From contig NZ_CDBZ01000100.1 of assembly GCF_000819985.1 (NCBI RefSeq), positions 1-39,773 on the forward strand: a DNA stretch of 39,773 nucleotides, given 5' to 3'. Source of the DNA: Aeromonas media (GTDB taxonomy: Bacteria; Pseudomonadota; Gammaproteobacteria; Enterobacterales; Aeromonadaceae). Below are positions 1 to 8,253 of this stretch, piece by piece. The stretch's first letter is position 1. The number at the start of each line of letters is the position of its first letter. The position numbers were made by a program, and so were the translations under genes. The notes beneath the pieces were generated by a model that saw nothing but the letters and a program-made list of their open reading frames with translations, was not told where the DNA came from and made no database searches.

Positions 1-53
1 GAGGTTATCGACGAGGTTGTCTGCGTTGCCGCTTGCCCTGTCGATGGAGGCGC

Positions 54-125
54 ATTATAGGGAGCTGAAACTTTCTGGCAAGCCCCTCAAAGCAATAAAA
101 TTGCAAAAAATGGCAGTTTTTTAGT
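54..125 (-). promoter_or_regulatory. rRNA operon P1 promoter with UP element
   Basis: Read on the minus strand there is a TTGCCA -35 (76-81), a 16-base spacer and a perfect TATAAT -10 (54-59), followed by a GCGCCTCC discriminator. This matches the layout of Escherichia coli rrn P1 promoters, including the CTCCCTATAATGCGCC core. The A/T-rich stretch at 82-125 fits an UP element. The promoter fires leftwards out of the window, so a 16S gene should begin just beyond the left edge. Growth-rate and ppGpp control is expected from the family; no Fis site was identified with confidence. Confidence 0.9.
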
Positions 126-157
126 TATTCATAACAAAGCACAGCTTTTGTACAAAC

Positions 158-166
158 TTATCCACA
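158..166 (+). promoter_or_regulatory. Perfect DnaA box
   Basis: TTATCCACA matches the high-affinity DnaA consensus exactly. It lies between the rrn P1 upstream region and the yrdA start, about 50 bases before the yrdA ATG. The match is seen; binding is inferred. Confidence 0.5.
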
Positions 167-182
167 GAAGCAGGCCCGGGAT

Positions 183-191
183 TGCTAGAAT
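183..191 (+). promoter_or_regulatory. Putative extended -10 for yrdA
   Basis: TGCTAGAAT has the TGn extension followed by a TAGAAT hexamer, 25 bases before the yrdA ATG. No good -35 sits at 17 bases, which is acceptable for an extended -10 promoter. The DnaA box at 158-166 would overlap the -35 zone. Confidence 0.4.
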
Positions 192-215
192 GGCCAGAAA
201 ATTGAGGAGGCCGAG

Positions 216-755
216 ATGGACTTGCGACTGAGATCCTATAAAGGAAAACGCCCACAACTGGGCAAACGGGTATATGTGGACCCCTGCGCCACCCTGGTGG
301 GAGACATAGTGCTCGGCGATGATGCCAGCATCTGGCCCCTGGTAGCGGCACGGGGGGATGTGAACCATATCCGTATCGGCGCCCGCAGCAATGTGCAGGA
401 CGGCACCGTTCTGCACCTTAGCCGCAGGAGCGCCGCGAATCCCGATGGTTACCCCCTTCTGATCGGGGAAGACGTCACCGTGGGCCACAAGGCCATGCTG
501 CACGGTTGCACCATAGGCAACCGGGTACTGGTCGGCATGGGGGCCATACTGCTGGATGGGGTGGTCGTCGAGGATGATGTGATGATAGGTGCCGGCTCTC
601 TGGTGCCACCGGGCAAGCGGCTCGCATCCGGCTTCCTCTATATGGGAAACCCGGCCAAGCAGGCGCGGCCGCTCAAGCCGGCAGAGATTGCCTTTCTAAA
701 GACCTCGGCCGACAACTATGTCCTGCTCAAGGATGAGTATCTGCAAGAGGCTTGA
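216..755 (+). CDS. yrdA: Gamma-carbonic anhydrase family protein (YrdA-like)
   Basis: A 179-residue protein of the left-handed beta-helix class. Hexapeptide repeats run through most of the chain, with the gamma-carbonic anhydrase signature: a VRGDVN turn near residue 47, a QDGTVLH segment near 65, then VGHKAMLHG near 90, which supplies the three metal-binding histidines at trimer interfaces. The family binds zinc or iron and resembles Cam/CaiE/YrdA; carbonic anhydrase activity of YrdA members is often weak or unproven, so the substrate is left open. The start is fixed by a GAGGAGG ribosome site six bases upstream. The gene is alone between the leftward rrn promoter and convergent polA, with which it shares a terminator. 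Confidence 0.88.
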   Translation: MDLRLRSYKGKRPQLGKRVYVDPCATLVGDIVLGDDASIWPLVAARGDVNHIRIGARSNVQDGTVLHLSRRSAANPDGYPLLIGEDVTVGHKAMLHGCTIGNRVLVGMGAILLDGVVVEDDVMIGAGSLVPPGKRLASGFLYMGNPAKQARPLKPAEIAFLKTSADNYVLLKDEYLQEA

Positions 756-777
756 GGCAGACAGAGAACGAAAACAA

Positions 778-801
778 GAAGCCCGGCATGCGCCGGGCTT
801 C
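778..801. terminator. Bidirectional terminator between yrdA and polA
   Basis: A ten-base-pair stem (GAAGCCCGGC with its complement) and an ATGC loop. Pyrimidine-rich sequence follows on the plus strand and TTGTTTTCG follows on the minus strand, so it can serve both convergent genes. Confidence 0.8.
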
Positions 802-837
802 TCTGCTTATATAGCTAGCCAATCGCTGTGGTCAGGA

Positions 838-3594
838 TCAGTGGGCCTGATCCCAGTTGTCGCCAGTCCCGGCTTCCACCACCAGCGGCACGTGCAGCTC
901 GGCCGCCGCCGACATCTTCTCCTTGATGAGCGCTATGTACTCCTCCAGCTTCTCCTCGCGGATCTCGAACACCAGTTCATCGTGAACCTGCATCAACATG
1001 TGGATGGAGCCATCGGTAATGCCCCGGATCCAGCCATCGACGGCGATCATGGCGCGCTTGATGATGTCGGCGGCCGTGCCCTGCATAGGGGCGTTGATCG
1101 CCGCCCGCTCCGCCGCCTTGCGCAGACCGGCATTGCGGGACTTGATGTCCGGCAGATAGAGGCGACGACCGAACAGGGTCTCGACATAGCCCTGGGCTTC
1201 CGCCTGCTGGCGGGTGCGCTCCATGTACTCCAGCACGCCTGGGTAGCGTTCGAAGTAGAGATCCATGTACTTCTGCGCCTCGGCACGGCCGATCCCCAGC
1301 TGCTTGGCCAGACCGAAGGCACTCATGCCATAGATGAGGCCGAAGTTGATCGCCTTGGCGCTACGGCGCATGTCGGTGGTCACCGCCTCGAGCGCCACAC
1401 CGAACACCTCGGCGGCAGTCGCCTTGTGGATGTCCTTGCCCTCGGCAAAGGCGGTCAGCAAGCCTTGGTCACCGGAGAGGTGCGCCATGATGCGCAGCTC
1501 GATCTGGGAGTAATCCGCCGCCACCAGCTTGTAGCCGGCGCTCGGGATGAAGGCCTGCCGGATCCTGCGCCCCTGCTCGTTGCGCACTGGAATGTTCTGC
1601 AGGTTGGGATCGGTCGAGGAGAGCCGGCCGGTCGCTGCCACTGCCTGATGGTAGGAGGTATGTACCCGTCCGGTCTGGGGCTTGATCATCAGCGGCAGCT
1701 TGTCGGTATAGGTGGACTTGAGCTTGGCCAGGCCACGGTGCTCCATCAGGAGGCGCGGCAGATCGTAGGTCTCCGCCAATTCCGCCAGCACCTCTTCGGC
1801 GGTGGACGGGGCGCCCTTGGGGGTCTTCTTGAGGATCGGCAGCCCCAGCTTGACGAACAGGATCTCGCCGAGCTGCTTGGGTGAGGAGAGGTTGAACTCC
1901 TGCCCGGCCAATTCGTGGGCCTGCCGCTCCAGCTCCGCCAGACGTACTTCGATCTCCTGGCTCTGCTGGTGCAGCAACTTGGGATCTATAGTGGTGCCGA
2001 GCAGTTCCATCCGTGCCAGCACCGGCAGCAGGGGCAGTTCGATCTCTGTGAATACCTTGGCAAGCTCAGGCAGTTTGCTCAACTCGCCCCACAGAGTCTG
2101 GTGCAAACGCAGGGTGATGTCGGCATCTTCCGCCGCATAGGGCGCGGCCTGCTCCAGTTCGATCTGGTTGAAGGTGAGCTGCTTGGCCCCCTTGCCGGCG
2201 ATATCCTCGAAGGAGATGGTCTCGACCCCGAGGTACTTGCTGGCCAGGGAGTCCATGTCGTGGCGGCTGGCGGTGGAGTTGAGTACATAGGATTCGAGCA
2301 TGGTGTCGAAGGCGATGCCCTGCAGATCAATGCCGTGGTTCTGCAGCACGTTGCGATCGTACTTGAGGTTCTGCCCCACCTTGAGGCGGGCCGGATCTTC
2401 CAGCAGCGGCTTGAGCTTGCCCAGCACCTGCTGTTCGGTCAGCTGGGTTGGCGCCCCCAGATAGTCGTGGCCGAAGGGAACATAGGCCGCCTTGCCCGGT
2501 TCGATGGCGAACGACACGCCGACCACTCGCGCCTCCATGTAGTCGAGACTGGTAGTTTCGGTGTCGAAGGCAAACAGTGGTGCCGCCTGCAACTGTGCCA
2601 GCCAGCCGTCGAACTCGGCCTCCTCCAGAATGCAGCTGTAGTCGGTCTCGATGGCGGCAGCGGGGGCAGCAGCGTCATCAGCTGCTCCTTCCTGCCCGGC
2701 GCTCTCTTCGCCACCGGACTCCAGCTCCTTGATCAGGTTGCGCAGCTCGTACTCCCGGTAGACCGCCAGCAGGGACTCCTTGTCGATCGGGCCCAGCAAC
2801 AGCTCTTCGAGGCTCTGCTCCAGCTCGACATCGGTCTTGATGGTCGCCAGCTGGTAGGAGAGGCGAACCTGATCCTCCTGCTCGCGGAATTTGTCGGCAA
2901 ACGTCTTGGAGCCACGGAAGCCGAGGGCGGCGACCTTGTCGAGGTTGGCGGCGATCTGATCGATGCTGCCTATCCCCTGCAACAGCGCCTGGGCCGTCTT
3001 CTCACCCACCCCTGCCATGCCGGGAATGTTGTCCACCTTGTCCCCCATCAGGGCCAGGTAGTCGATGATGAGCTCGGGGGGCACGCCGAACTTCTCGATC
3101 ACCCCTTCCCGATCGGTCTTCACATCTTTCATGGTGTCGATCAGGGTGACATGGTCGGAGACCAGCTGCGCCATGTCCTTGTCGCCTGTGCTGATGAGCA
3201 CGGGCAGTTGCTTCTCGGTCGCCTGGCGGGCGAGCGTGCCGATCACGTCGTCGGCCTCGACTCCTTCGACCATCAGGAAGGGGAAGCCCATCGCCTTGAT
3301 CATCTGGTGAATGGGGGCAACCTGGCTACGCAGATCGTCCGGCATGCTGGCGCGGGTCGCCTTGTACTCGGGGTAGATGTCGTCACGGAAGGTCTTGCCC
3401 TTGGCGTCGAACACCACGGCCACATGACAGTCAGGGTATTGCTTGCGCAGGCTGCGCATCATGTTGGCCATCACCCGGACGGCGCCGCTTGGCAAACCGG
3501 TCGATGTGCGCAGATCGGCCTGCTGGGAGGCGAAGAAGGCGCGGTAAAGATATGAAGAGCCGTCGACCAAGATAAGGGGATTGCTAGGGGCCAT
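838..3594 (-). CDS. polA: DNA polymerase I
   Basis: A full-length 918-residue DNA polymerase I used in Okazaki-fragment processing and repair. In order: the 5'-3' flap nuclease ([13 protein letters not shown] at the N-terminus, [26 protein letters not shown]); a 3'-5' proofreading domain with DTETTS near residue 343, GQNLKYDRN and the [10 protein letters not shown] motif; and the polymerase domain with motif [12 protein letters not shown] near 690, motif [15 protein letters not shown] and motif [10 protein letters not shown] near 870. All catalytic acidic residues are present, including the proofreading ones. The frame stays open 20 codons further upstream, but the ATG at 3594 is chosen because AGGA lies seven to eight bases before it and the protein then begins as family members do. 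A perfect DnaA box lies about 105 bases upstream. Confidence 0.97.
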   Translation of the reverse strand: MAPSNPLILVDGSSYLYRAFFASQQADLRTSTGLPSGAVRVMANMMRSLRKQYPDCHVAVVFDAKGKTFRDDIYPEYKATRASMPDDLRSQVAPIHQMIKAMGFPFLMVEGVEADDVIGTLARQATEKQLPVLISTGDKDMAQLVSDHVTLIDTMKDVKTDREGVIEKFGVPPELIIDYLALMGDKVDNIPGMAGVGEKTAQALLQGIGSIDQIAANLDKVAALGFRGSKTFADKFREQEDQVRLSYQLATIKTDVELEQSLEELLLGPIDKESLLAVYREYELRNLIKELESGGEESAGQEGAADDAAAPAAAIETDYSCILEEAEFDGWLAQLQAAPLFAFDTETTSLDYMEARVVGVSFAIEPGKAAYVPFGHDYLGAPTQLTEQQVLGKLKPLLEDPARLKVGQNLKYDRNVLQNHGIDLQGIAFDTMLESYVLNSTASRHDMDSLASKYLGVETISFEDIAGKGAKQLTFNQIELEQAAPYAAEDADITLRLHQTLWGELSKLPELAKVFTEIELPLLPVLARMELLGTTIDPKLLHQQSQEIEVRLAELERQAHELAGQEFNLSSPKQLGEILFVKLGLPILKKTPKGAPSTAEEVLAELAETYDLPRLLMEHRGLAKLKSTYTDKLPLMIKPQTGRVHTSYHQAVAATGRLSSTDPNLQNIPVRNEQGRRIRQAFIPSAGYKLVAADYSQIELRIMAHLSGDQGLLTAFAEGKDIHKATAAEVFGVALEAVTTDMRRSAKAINFGLIYGMSAFGLAKQLGIGRAEAQKYMDLYFERYPGVLEYMERTRQQAEAQGYVETLFGRRLYLPDIKSRNAGLRKAAERAAINAPMQGTAADIIKRAMIAVDGWIRGITDGSIHMLMQVHDELVFEIREEKLEEYIALIKEKMSAAAELHVPLVVEAGTGDNWDQAH

Positions 3595-3994
3595 GAAATC
3601 GTCCTGCCAGGAATAAACAGTCGCTAGGATGCCACAGGGCCCGCAGCACACCAAGGGGCTGACCCCCTCTCATACGTGCCACGAACGGCCCCACTGCCTG
3701 TGGATAACTCTGTGCTCAAAAATGGGCTCATGGCTGCGCCAGGGTGACAAAGCTGTGAATTAAAAACAAAAACAGCATATAAAACAGCATGTTGAGATCG
3801 TAAAAACAAACCATGATGCCTTCATCATGATCTCGATCAATGTGGAAAAAAATTCAAGGGGGTCAACGAGGCAGGATCCAAAACGAAACAATCCTAGCAC
3901 AGCAAGATGACTTGACCAGTGGAGGCCGAACGATAACCATACAAAAGTACAACAATCTACCTTGGCTCACATTTTCAACAACGAGGAGTCTGCC
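3595..3994. other. 400-base divergent intergenic region polA/elbB
   Basis: No gene is seen. Besides the DnaA box it holds a 10-base direct repeat AAAACAGCAT at 3769-3778 and 3781-3790 (period 12). It also holds nested inverted repeats: GAGATC 3794-3799 pairing with GATCTC 3829-3834, enclosing ATGATG 3813-3818 and CATCAT 3823-3828. The right half is A/T-rich and presumably carries both promoters, but no convincing -35/-10 pair was found. No Spot 42 (spf) sequence, which accompanies polA in E. coli and Vibrio, is recognisable here or downstream of polA. Confidence 0.5.
3699..3707 (-). promoter_or_regulatory. Perfect DnaA box upstream of polA
   Basis: The plus strand reads TGTGGATAA, an exact TTATCCACA DnaA box on the minus strand, in the polA/elbB divergent region. 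DnaA has been reported to stimulate polA in E. coli, so a regulatory role is plausible, but it is inferred here. Confidence 0.5.
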
Positions 3995-4645
3995 ATGAAA
4001 AAAGTGGCCGTGATCTTGAGTGGCTGTGGCGTGTTTGATGGCGCCGAGATCCATGAAGCCGTCATCAGCCTGCTGGCACTGGCCCGTCAGGGCGCCACCG
4101 TCCAGTGCTTCGCGCCCGACGTGCCTCAACTGCACGTCATCAACCACCTGACCGGCGAGGTGAGCGAGGGGGAGAGCCGCAACGTCCTGGTCGAGGCTGC
4201 CCGCATCTGCCGCGGCCAGATCAGGAATGTGGCCGAGCTGGACGCGGCCGATTTCGATGCCCTGCTGGTGCCCGGCGGCTTTGGCGCCGCCAAGAATCTG
4301 TGCGACTTCGCCATCAAGGGAGCGGAGTGCCACATCCAGCCGGACGTGCTGAAAGCGTGCCAGAGCTTTGCCGAAGCCCGCAAGCCGGCAGCCTATATCT
4401 GCATAGCGCCGGCCATGATACCCCTCATCTATGGCGCCGGTACCCTGGCCACCATAGGCCATGACGAGGGCGCCGCCAATGCCATCGAGGCCATGGGGGG
4501 CAGCCATCTCAACTGCCCGGTCAGCGAGTTCGTGGTGGATCAGGAACGCAAGGTGATCTCGACTCCGGCCTACATGCTGGCGCAGAACATCGTCGAGGCC
4601 GCCGACGGCATCGAGAAGACGGTCAGGCAGTTGCTGGCCCTGTGA
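3995..4645 (+). CDS. elbB: Isoprenoid biosynthesis glyoxalase ElbB
   Basis: A 216-residue member of the DJ-1/PfpI-like ElbB family (enhancing lycopene biosynthesis protein 2). The N-terminus KKVAVILSGCGVFDGAEIHE and the nucleophile-elbow region LLVPGGFGAAKNLCDFA near residues 85-102 are characteristic, with the latter holding a cysteine. E. coli ElbB has been described as a glyoxalase and its loss affects isoprenoid yield; the physiological substrate is not settled. An upstream extension of the frame to 3962 exists, but the ATG at 3995 follows a GAGGAG site at a good distance and matches family length. The gene stands alone and converges on zapB with a shared terminator. Confidence 0.92.
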   Translation: MKKVAVILSGCGVFDGAEIHEAVISLLALARQGATVQCFAPDVPQLHVINHLTGEVSEGESRNVLVEAARICRGQIRNVAELDAADFDALLVPGGFGAAKNLCDFAIKGAECHIQPDVLKACQSFAEARKPAAYICIAPAMIPLIYGAGTLATIGHDEGAANAIEAMGGSHLNCPVSEFVVDQERKVISTPAYMLAQNIVEAADGIEKTVRQLLAL

Positions 4646-4664
4646 TCCCTCCCCTGCCAAAACA

Positions 4665-4691
4665 AGCGGGCCGCTCAAGGAGCGGCCCGCT
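4665..4691. terminator. Bidirectional terminator elbB/zapB
   Basis: An 11-base-pair stem, AGCGGGCCGCT with a CAAGG loop. TTCATTCC follows on the plus strand and TGTTTTGG on the minus strand. Confidence 0.85.
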
Positions 4692-4716
4692 TTCATTCCA
4701 GTCAGTCAAGACGGGA

Positions 4717-4926
4717 TCAGATGGCATCGCCCATCTGGTCCATCTTGCCCAGCAGGGCGCGCAGACGTTCCTGCCAGGCAACGTGTTCGTTGCGCAGCTG
4801 ATGGTTCTCGTCTTGCAGCTTGTTGTTCTGCTCTTTCAGCTCGTCCAGCTCCATTTTCAGCAGAGAGATGTTGTCGACGGCGGATTGTACTTTGGATTCG
4901 AGTTGCTCAAGGACTTCTAGTGACAT
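4717..4926 (-). CDS. zapB: Cell division protein ZapB
   Basis: A 69-residue, almost wholly coiled-coil protein. The heptad pattern runs through [20 protein letters not shown] and on past [20 protein letters not shown], which is typical of ZapB, the cytosolic factor that joins ZapA to thicken the Z-ring and link it to the chromosome terminus through MatP. Two in-frame ATGs lie six bases apart; the inner one (4926) is preferred because AGG is seven bases away from it and only one base from the outer. The short length agrees with the family. It is expressed from its own promoter. Confidence 0.9.
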   Translation of the reverse strand: MSLEVLEQLESKVQSAVDNISLLKMELDELKEQNNKLQDENHQLRNEHVAWQERLRALLGKMDQMGDAI

Positions 4927-4986
4927 ATGCATACCTGTATGTTCAATTGCGATGCCCCACAGGGGGCGATTCAAGCGCGTGAAGCC

Positions 4987-5016
4987 AGCATACCCTGATG
5001 CGCTCGGCACAAACAA
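4987..5016 (-). promoter_or_regulatory. Putative zapB promoter
   Basis: On the minus strand TTGTTT (5011-5016), an 18-base spacer and TATGCT (4987-4992) form a plausible sigma-70 promoter about 60 bases before the zapB start. Confidence 0.5.
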
Positions 5017-5125
5017 GCCAGCGCGTTGCAAAATGCGCCCTCCGTGCCGGTATTGCTTAAATATGCGTCGGTTTTTCTCGCAGGCGGCAGGAACCGCGAT
5101 CCGGGACGCTCGCCACGTCGTCACG

Positions 5126-5135
5126 CCCCCCCCCC
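5126..5135. repeat. C10 homopolymer tract
   Basis: Ten consecutive C on the plus strand, in non-coding sequence 30 bases past the stop of the neighbouring permease gene and about 110 bases upstream of the zapB -35. It is probably length-variable, but it has no evident target. Confidence 0.9.
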
Positions 5136-5165
5136 TGCGAACCGCCTCCTCTCCCACCGCCGGCA

Positions 5166-6446
5166 TCAGCCGTGCAGGGCGATGAAGCCCCCCATCAACA
5201 GACAGGCCACCCCATACATCAGCAGCCCGTAGAGCAGGTTCCAGCGCAACAGCAAACCTGCGCTCAGGTTGTAGCGGGAGGCCAGCGCCAGGTTGGAGCC
5301 GGAGAGCGGGCTGGTGCCGGTGGCGAGCCCCCACCCCAGCAGGAAGCACATGCCGAGCAGGCTGGGATCCGGTGACAGCGGCCACAGCAAGGGGGCCACC
5401 CCCGAGATGCTAATGAGGGGGTGCACGCCTATGATGGCGACCAGAAAGATGAGCAGCAGGGTGAGGGATGCCTCAAGCCAGCCGAAGTGGTTGAACAGCG
5501 GCAGGCCGTGACCCGCACCGAAGTCGATGACAGAGAGGGCGCTGTTGATGCCGGCAGCCAGCAGACCTGCCCCGAGAAACAGCACCAGCTGGCCGCCGAT
5601 GGCGGGGAAACGCTCCACCACCTGCCGCTTGAGGGCCGCCCCGCGCCCCTGACTTGGCATGAAGAGCAGCGCCAGCAAGGGGGCCACCAGCGCGATCACT
5701 GCCAGGATGCTGAGCCCGGGCCAGATCCGGTGGATCAGCAGCACCAGCAGCGCCAGGGTCACCGGCAACCCCAGGGTCTGCAGCCGCAGCGGATAACCTT
5801 CAAAGGTCTCCACGCCGAGTCGCTCTACCTGCCAGGCCGTCAGCCCCATGGCCAGCAAGGCCGCCAGTATGCCAAAAGGCAATATGCTGCCCAGTTGCAG
5901 ACCCGGTGCATAGGTGAGGGCCACCGCCATGGCGACGAAGAAGGGGGACCAGAAGGCCGCGGCACAGAAGATCCGGCTCAGCACCATGACCTGGCGCCGC
6001 TCCAGGGTACCGTTGCGCTCCAGCCGATCACCGATGATGAAGAGCACCGAGAGGTTGATGACGGCACCGAGCAGATTGAGGCTGGCCATGGTGCTCCACA
6101 GCCCCTTGCGACCGGACCAGGAGGCGGTGCCGGTCAGCAGACCCGAGGTGGCGAGGTTGAGGGTACTGACGGCGGCAAACATGGTGAGCATGTTGATGTT
6201 GGGCAGCAGCCAGTCCCCGGGGCTGAGGCTGGCGCCGTGCCACCAGGAGAAGATCAGCAGCAGCAGTGCCGCCCCATAGAGCGCCAGCGCCTGACGACGG
6301 GCGGCTCCCACCAGCCAGGGCCAGGTGAGCAGGGAGGCGGCCCAGGCCGCGACGGCGGCTGGCCAGGGGGAGAATCCCAGATAGAGGTGCAGCAGGTTGA
6401 GCAGCCACATCCCCAGGATCAGATAGCCTGACCAGCGCTTGACCAT
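5166..6446 (-). CDS. Polytopic membrane permease, ion-transporter-like
   Basis: A 426-residue, very hydrophobic inner-membrane protein with roughly eleven to twelve predicted membrane segments and no soluble domain. A loop near residues 375-400 reads [20 protein letters not shown]; together with an earlier [14 protein letters not shown] it resembles the paired Ser/Pro-Gly substrate loops of the ion-transporter (IT/DASS/ArsB-like) superfamily. I do not recognise a named family or substrate. The start has GAGG seven bases upstream. It sits 21 bases behind cysE on the same strand, so it is probably the last gene of a fieF-cysE-permease transcription unit, which hints at but does not prove a link to sulfur or metal transport. 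Confidence 0.7.
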   Translation of the reverse strand: MVKRWSGYLILGMWLLNLLHLYLGFSPWPAAVAAWAASLLTWPWLVGAARRQALALYGAALLLLIFSWWHGASLSPGDWLLPNINMLTMFAAVSTLNLATSGLLTGTASWSGRKGLWSTMASLNLLGAVINLSVLFIIGDRLERNGTLERRQVMVLSRIFCAAAFWSPFFVAMAVALTYAPGLQLGSILPFGILAALLAMGLTAWQVERLGVETFEGYPLRLQTLGLPVTLALLVLLIHRIWPGLSILAVIALVAPLLALLFMPSQGRGAALKRQVVERFPAIGGQLVLFLGAGLLAAGINSALSVIDFGAGHGLPLFNHFGWLEASLTLLLIFLVAIIGVHPLISISGVAPLLWPLSPDPSLLGMCFLLGWGLATGTSPLSGSNLALASRYNLSAGLLLRWNLLYGLLMYGVACLLMGGFIALHG

Positions 6447-6467
6447 ACAGCGGCCTCGGTCAGGGGA

Positions 6468-7247
6468 TCAGAGACACTGATCCATATCCAGGGAGGGTTT
6501 ATCGCACTCGGGCCGACCCACGATCTTGGCAGGCACACCGGCGACCGTGGTGTGGGGCGGCACGGGGTTGATCACCACACTGCCGGCTCCTATCTTGGCG
6601 CCGACCCCCACTTCGATGTTGCCGAGCACCTTGGCACCCGCCCCTATCATCACCCCTTCGCGGATCTTGGGATGGCGGTCACCGCTCTCCTTGCCGGTGC
6701 CCCCCAGGGTCACGCTCTGCAGGATGGAGACGTCGTTCTCGATCACTGCGGTCTCACCGACCACTATGCCGGTGGCGTGGTCAAACATGATGCCCTTGCC
6801 GATCCGCGCGGCCGGGTGCACGTCGACCCCGAACACCACGGAGATCTGGTTTTGCAGGTAGAGCGCCAGCGAGCGGCGCCCCTGACGCCACAGCCAGTTG
6901 GCGACCCGGTAGCCCTGGAGGGCATGGAACCCCTTGAGGTAGAGCAGCGGCGTCGAGAAGAGGTCGACGGCGGGATCCCGGTCCTGCACGGCGCAGATGT
7001 CGGCTGCCACTGCGGCCAGCAGCTCGGGTTCGCTGCGCAGGGCCAGTTCAATCACCTCGCGCAGAGCGATGGCTGGCATGGTGGTGCTGTCGAGCTTGTT
7101 GGCGAGCTGAAAACTCAGAGCCGAGCGCAGATCACCGTGATTGAGAATGGTGGAGTGAAAGAAGCTGGCCAGCATGGGCTCCTGGGCCGCCATGCTCTGC
7201 GCTTCCTGCTGAATTTTTTGCCACGTTTGGGCAACCAGATCATCCAT
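6468..7247 (-). CDS. cysE: Serine O-acetyltransferase
   Basis: A 259-residue CysE, which makes O-acetyl-L-serine from serine and acetyl-CoA, the committed step of cysteine synthesis. The N-terminal helical domain is followed by a left-handed beta-helix of hexapeptide repeats. The catalytic His is in FDHATGIVVGE (about residue 157), and the VTLGGTGKESGDRHPKI loop for substrate and acetyl-CoA is intact. Members usually end in isoleucine, which docks in the CysK active site to form the cysteine synthase complex; this protein ends DMDQCL, with leucine last and no GI tail. The gene follows fieF by eight bases and precedes the permease by 21, so the three are probably cotranscribed. Confidence 0.95.
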   Translation of the reverse strand: MDDLVAQTWQKIQQEAQSMAAQEPMLASFFHSTILNHGDLRSALSFQLANKLDSTTMPAIALREVIELALRSEPELLAAVAADICAVQDRDPAVDLFSTPLLYLKGFHALQGYRVANWLWRQGRRSLALYLQNQISVVFGVDVHPAARIGKGIMFDHATGIVVGETAVIENDVSILQSVTLGGTGKESGDRHPKIREGVMIGAGAKVLGNIEVGVGAKIGAGSVVINPVPPHTTVAGVPAKIVGRPECDKPSLDMDQCL

Positions 7248-7255
7248 GTTGCAGC

Positions 7256-8167
7256 CTACTGTTGTTCAGGGTGAGTGCCTTGTTGTTCTTTTGTCAGCAC
7301 CGAGATGGGGTCCATATGAATGATCACCTCCATCCGCTCGAAGGACTGGCGAACCGCCAGTTCAGCCTCGTCGGCTATCTGATGGGCCTGGACCAGGGGG
7401 AGCTGATCGTCGAGCTCCAGATGTAACTGCACGAAGCGGGTTGGCCCGGATTGGCGGGTACGCAGATCATGTACGCCATGCACCCCCTCTACGGCACAGC
7501 AGAGCGCCATTATTCTCGCTTGTTCTTCCTCTGGCAACTGACGATCGAGCAGGGCCTGTACGGATTCGTAGCCAATATGGGCGGCCCCCCACACCAGGAA
7601 CAGACCAATCAGGATGGCGAACAGGCCATCGGCCCAGTGCCACCCCTGCCCCGCCAGCACCAGCGCCAGCAGCACGCCGGCATTGAGCAGCAAGTCCGAG
7701 CGGTAGTGCAGCATGTCGGCCTTGATGGCCACGCTGTTGGTCTTGCGAATGACCAGACTCTGGAAGCTGACCAGCAGCAGGGTCAGCAGGATGGAGCCGG
7801 CACTGACCCAGATCCCCGCCTCCAGCCGCACCACGGGGACCTGATTCAGCATCGACGAGATGCCGTGCATCATCAGCAGCAGGGCAGAGCCCGAGATGAA
7901 GGCCGACTGGATCAGACCCGCAAGGGACTCCGCCTTGCCGTGGCCGAAGCGGTGCTCCTCATCGGCTGGCACCAGCGCGTAACGAATGGCCAGCAGGTTG
8001 ATGATGGAGGCACTCACATCCATGAAGGAGTCGGTGAGGGACGCCAGCAGGCTGGAAGAGTCCGTCATCAACCAGGCGATCAGCTTGCCCAGGATCAGCA
8101 GGGTGGCGGTGACGACCGCCGCCGTGCTGGCGAGGGTGACCCAGCGGGAATAATGTTGATGGCTCAA
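7256..8167 (-). CDS. fieF: Cation-efflux pump FieF
   Basis: A 303-residue cation diffusion facilitator that exports ferrous iron and zinc across the inner membrane in exchange for protons. Six membrane helices precede a cytosolic metal-binding domain. The transport-site pairs are visible as LTDSFMDV in TM2 and DMLHYRSDLLLN in TM5, followed by LLDRQLPEEE and the C-terminal HDLRTRQSGPTRFVQLHLE domain. The start is taken as TTG at 8167, with AGAGGA nine bases upstream; it gives the 300-residue length of E. coli FieF. A longer in-frame start (also TTG, 8239) would run across the promoter region. It is divergent from cpxR and leads the cysE-permease cluster. Confidence 0.93.
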   Translation of the reverse strand: MSHQHYSRWVTLASTAAVVTATLLILGKLIAWLMTDSSSLLASLTDSFMDVSASIINLLAIRYALVPADEEHRFGHGKAESLAGLIQSAFISGSALLLMMHGISSMLNQVPVVRLEAGIWVSAGSILLTLLLVSFQSLVIRKTNSVAIKADMLHYRSDLLLNAGVLLALVLAGQGWHWADGLFAILIGLFLVWGAAHIGYESVQALLDRQLPEEEQARIMALCCAVEGVHGVHDLRTRQSGPTRFVQLHLELDDQLPLVQAHQIADEAELAVRQSFERMEVIIHMDPISVLTKEQQGTHPEQQ

Positions 8168-8253
8168 AACCGGCTTTCCTCTGACGCGTAAAAACTTATT
8201 ATACCCTGACCCGAACGTCAGTTTGGCGCGCAAAATCAACGGAGTGACCCCGA
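8168..8253. promoter_or_regulatory. Divergent fieF/cpxR control region
   Basis: On the minus strand a perfect TATAAT (8198-8203) lies about 30 bases before the fieF start, with only a weak -35. A single GTAAA (8188-8192) resembles half of the CpxR box (GTAAA-N5-GTAAA), but the second half is missing. No room exists for a cpxP gene. Confidence 0.4.

Noticed and set aside
1915..3555. A 546-codon plus-strand open frame opposite polA
   Set aside because: It lies antisense to an intact polA in a high-GC region where stop codons are rare. It has no ribosome site or recognisable domain, and its composition mirrors the sense codons.
3595..3994. A Spot 42 (spf) RNA next to polA
   Set aside because: No sequence resembling the conserved Spot 42 regions is present here or between polA and yrdA.
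8168..8239. A longer N-terminus for FieF starting at TTG 8239
   Set aside because: It would translate through the only good -10 and reach nearly to the divergent cpxR start. The TTG at 8167 has a proper ribosome site and gives the family length.
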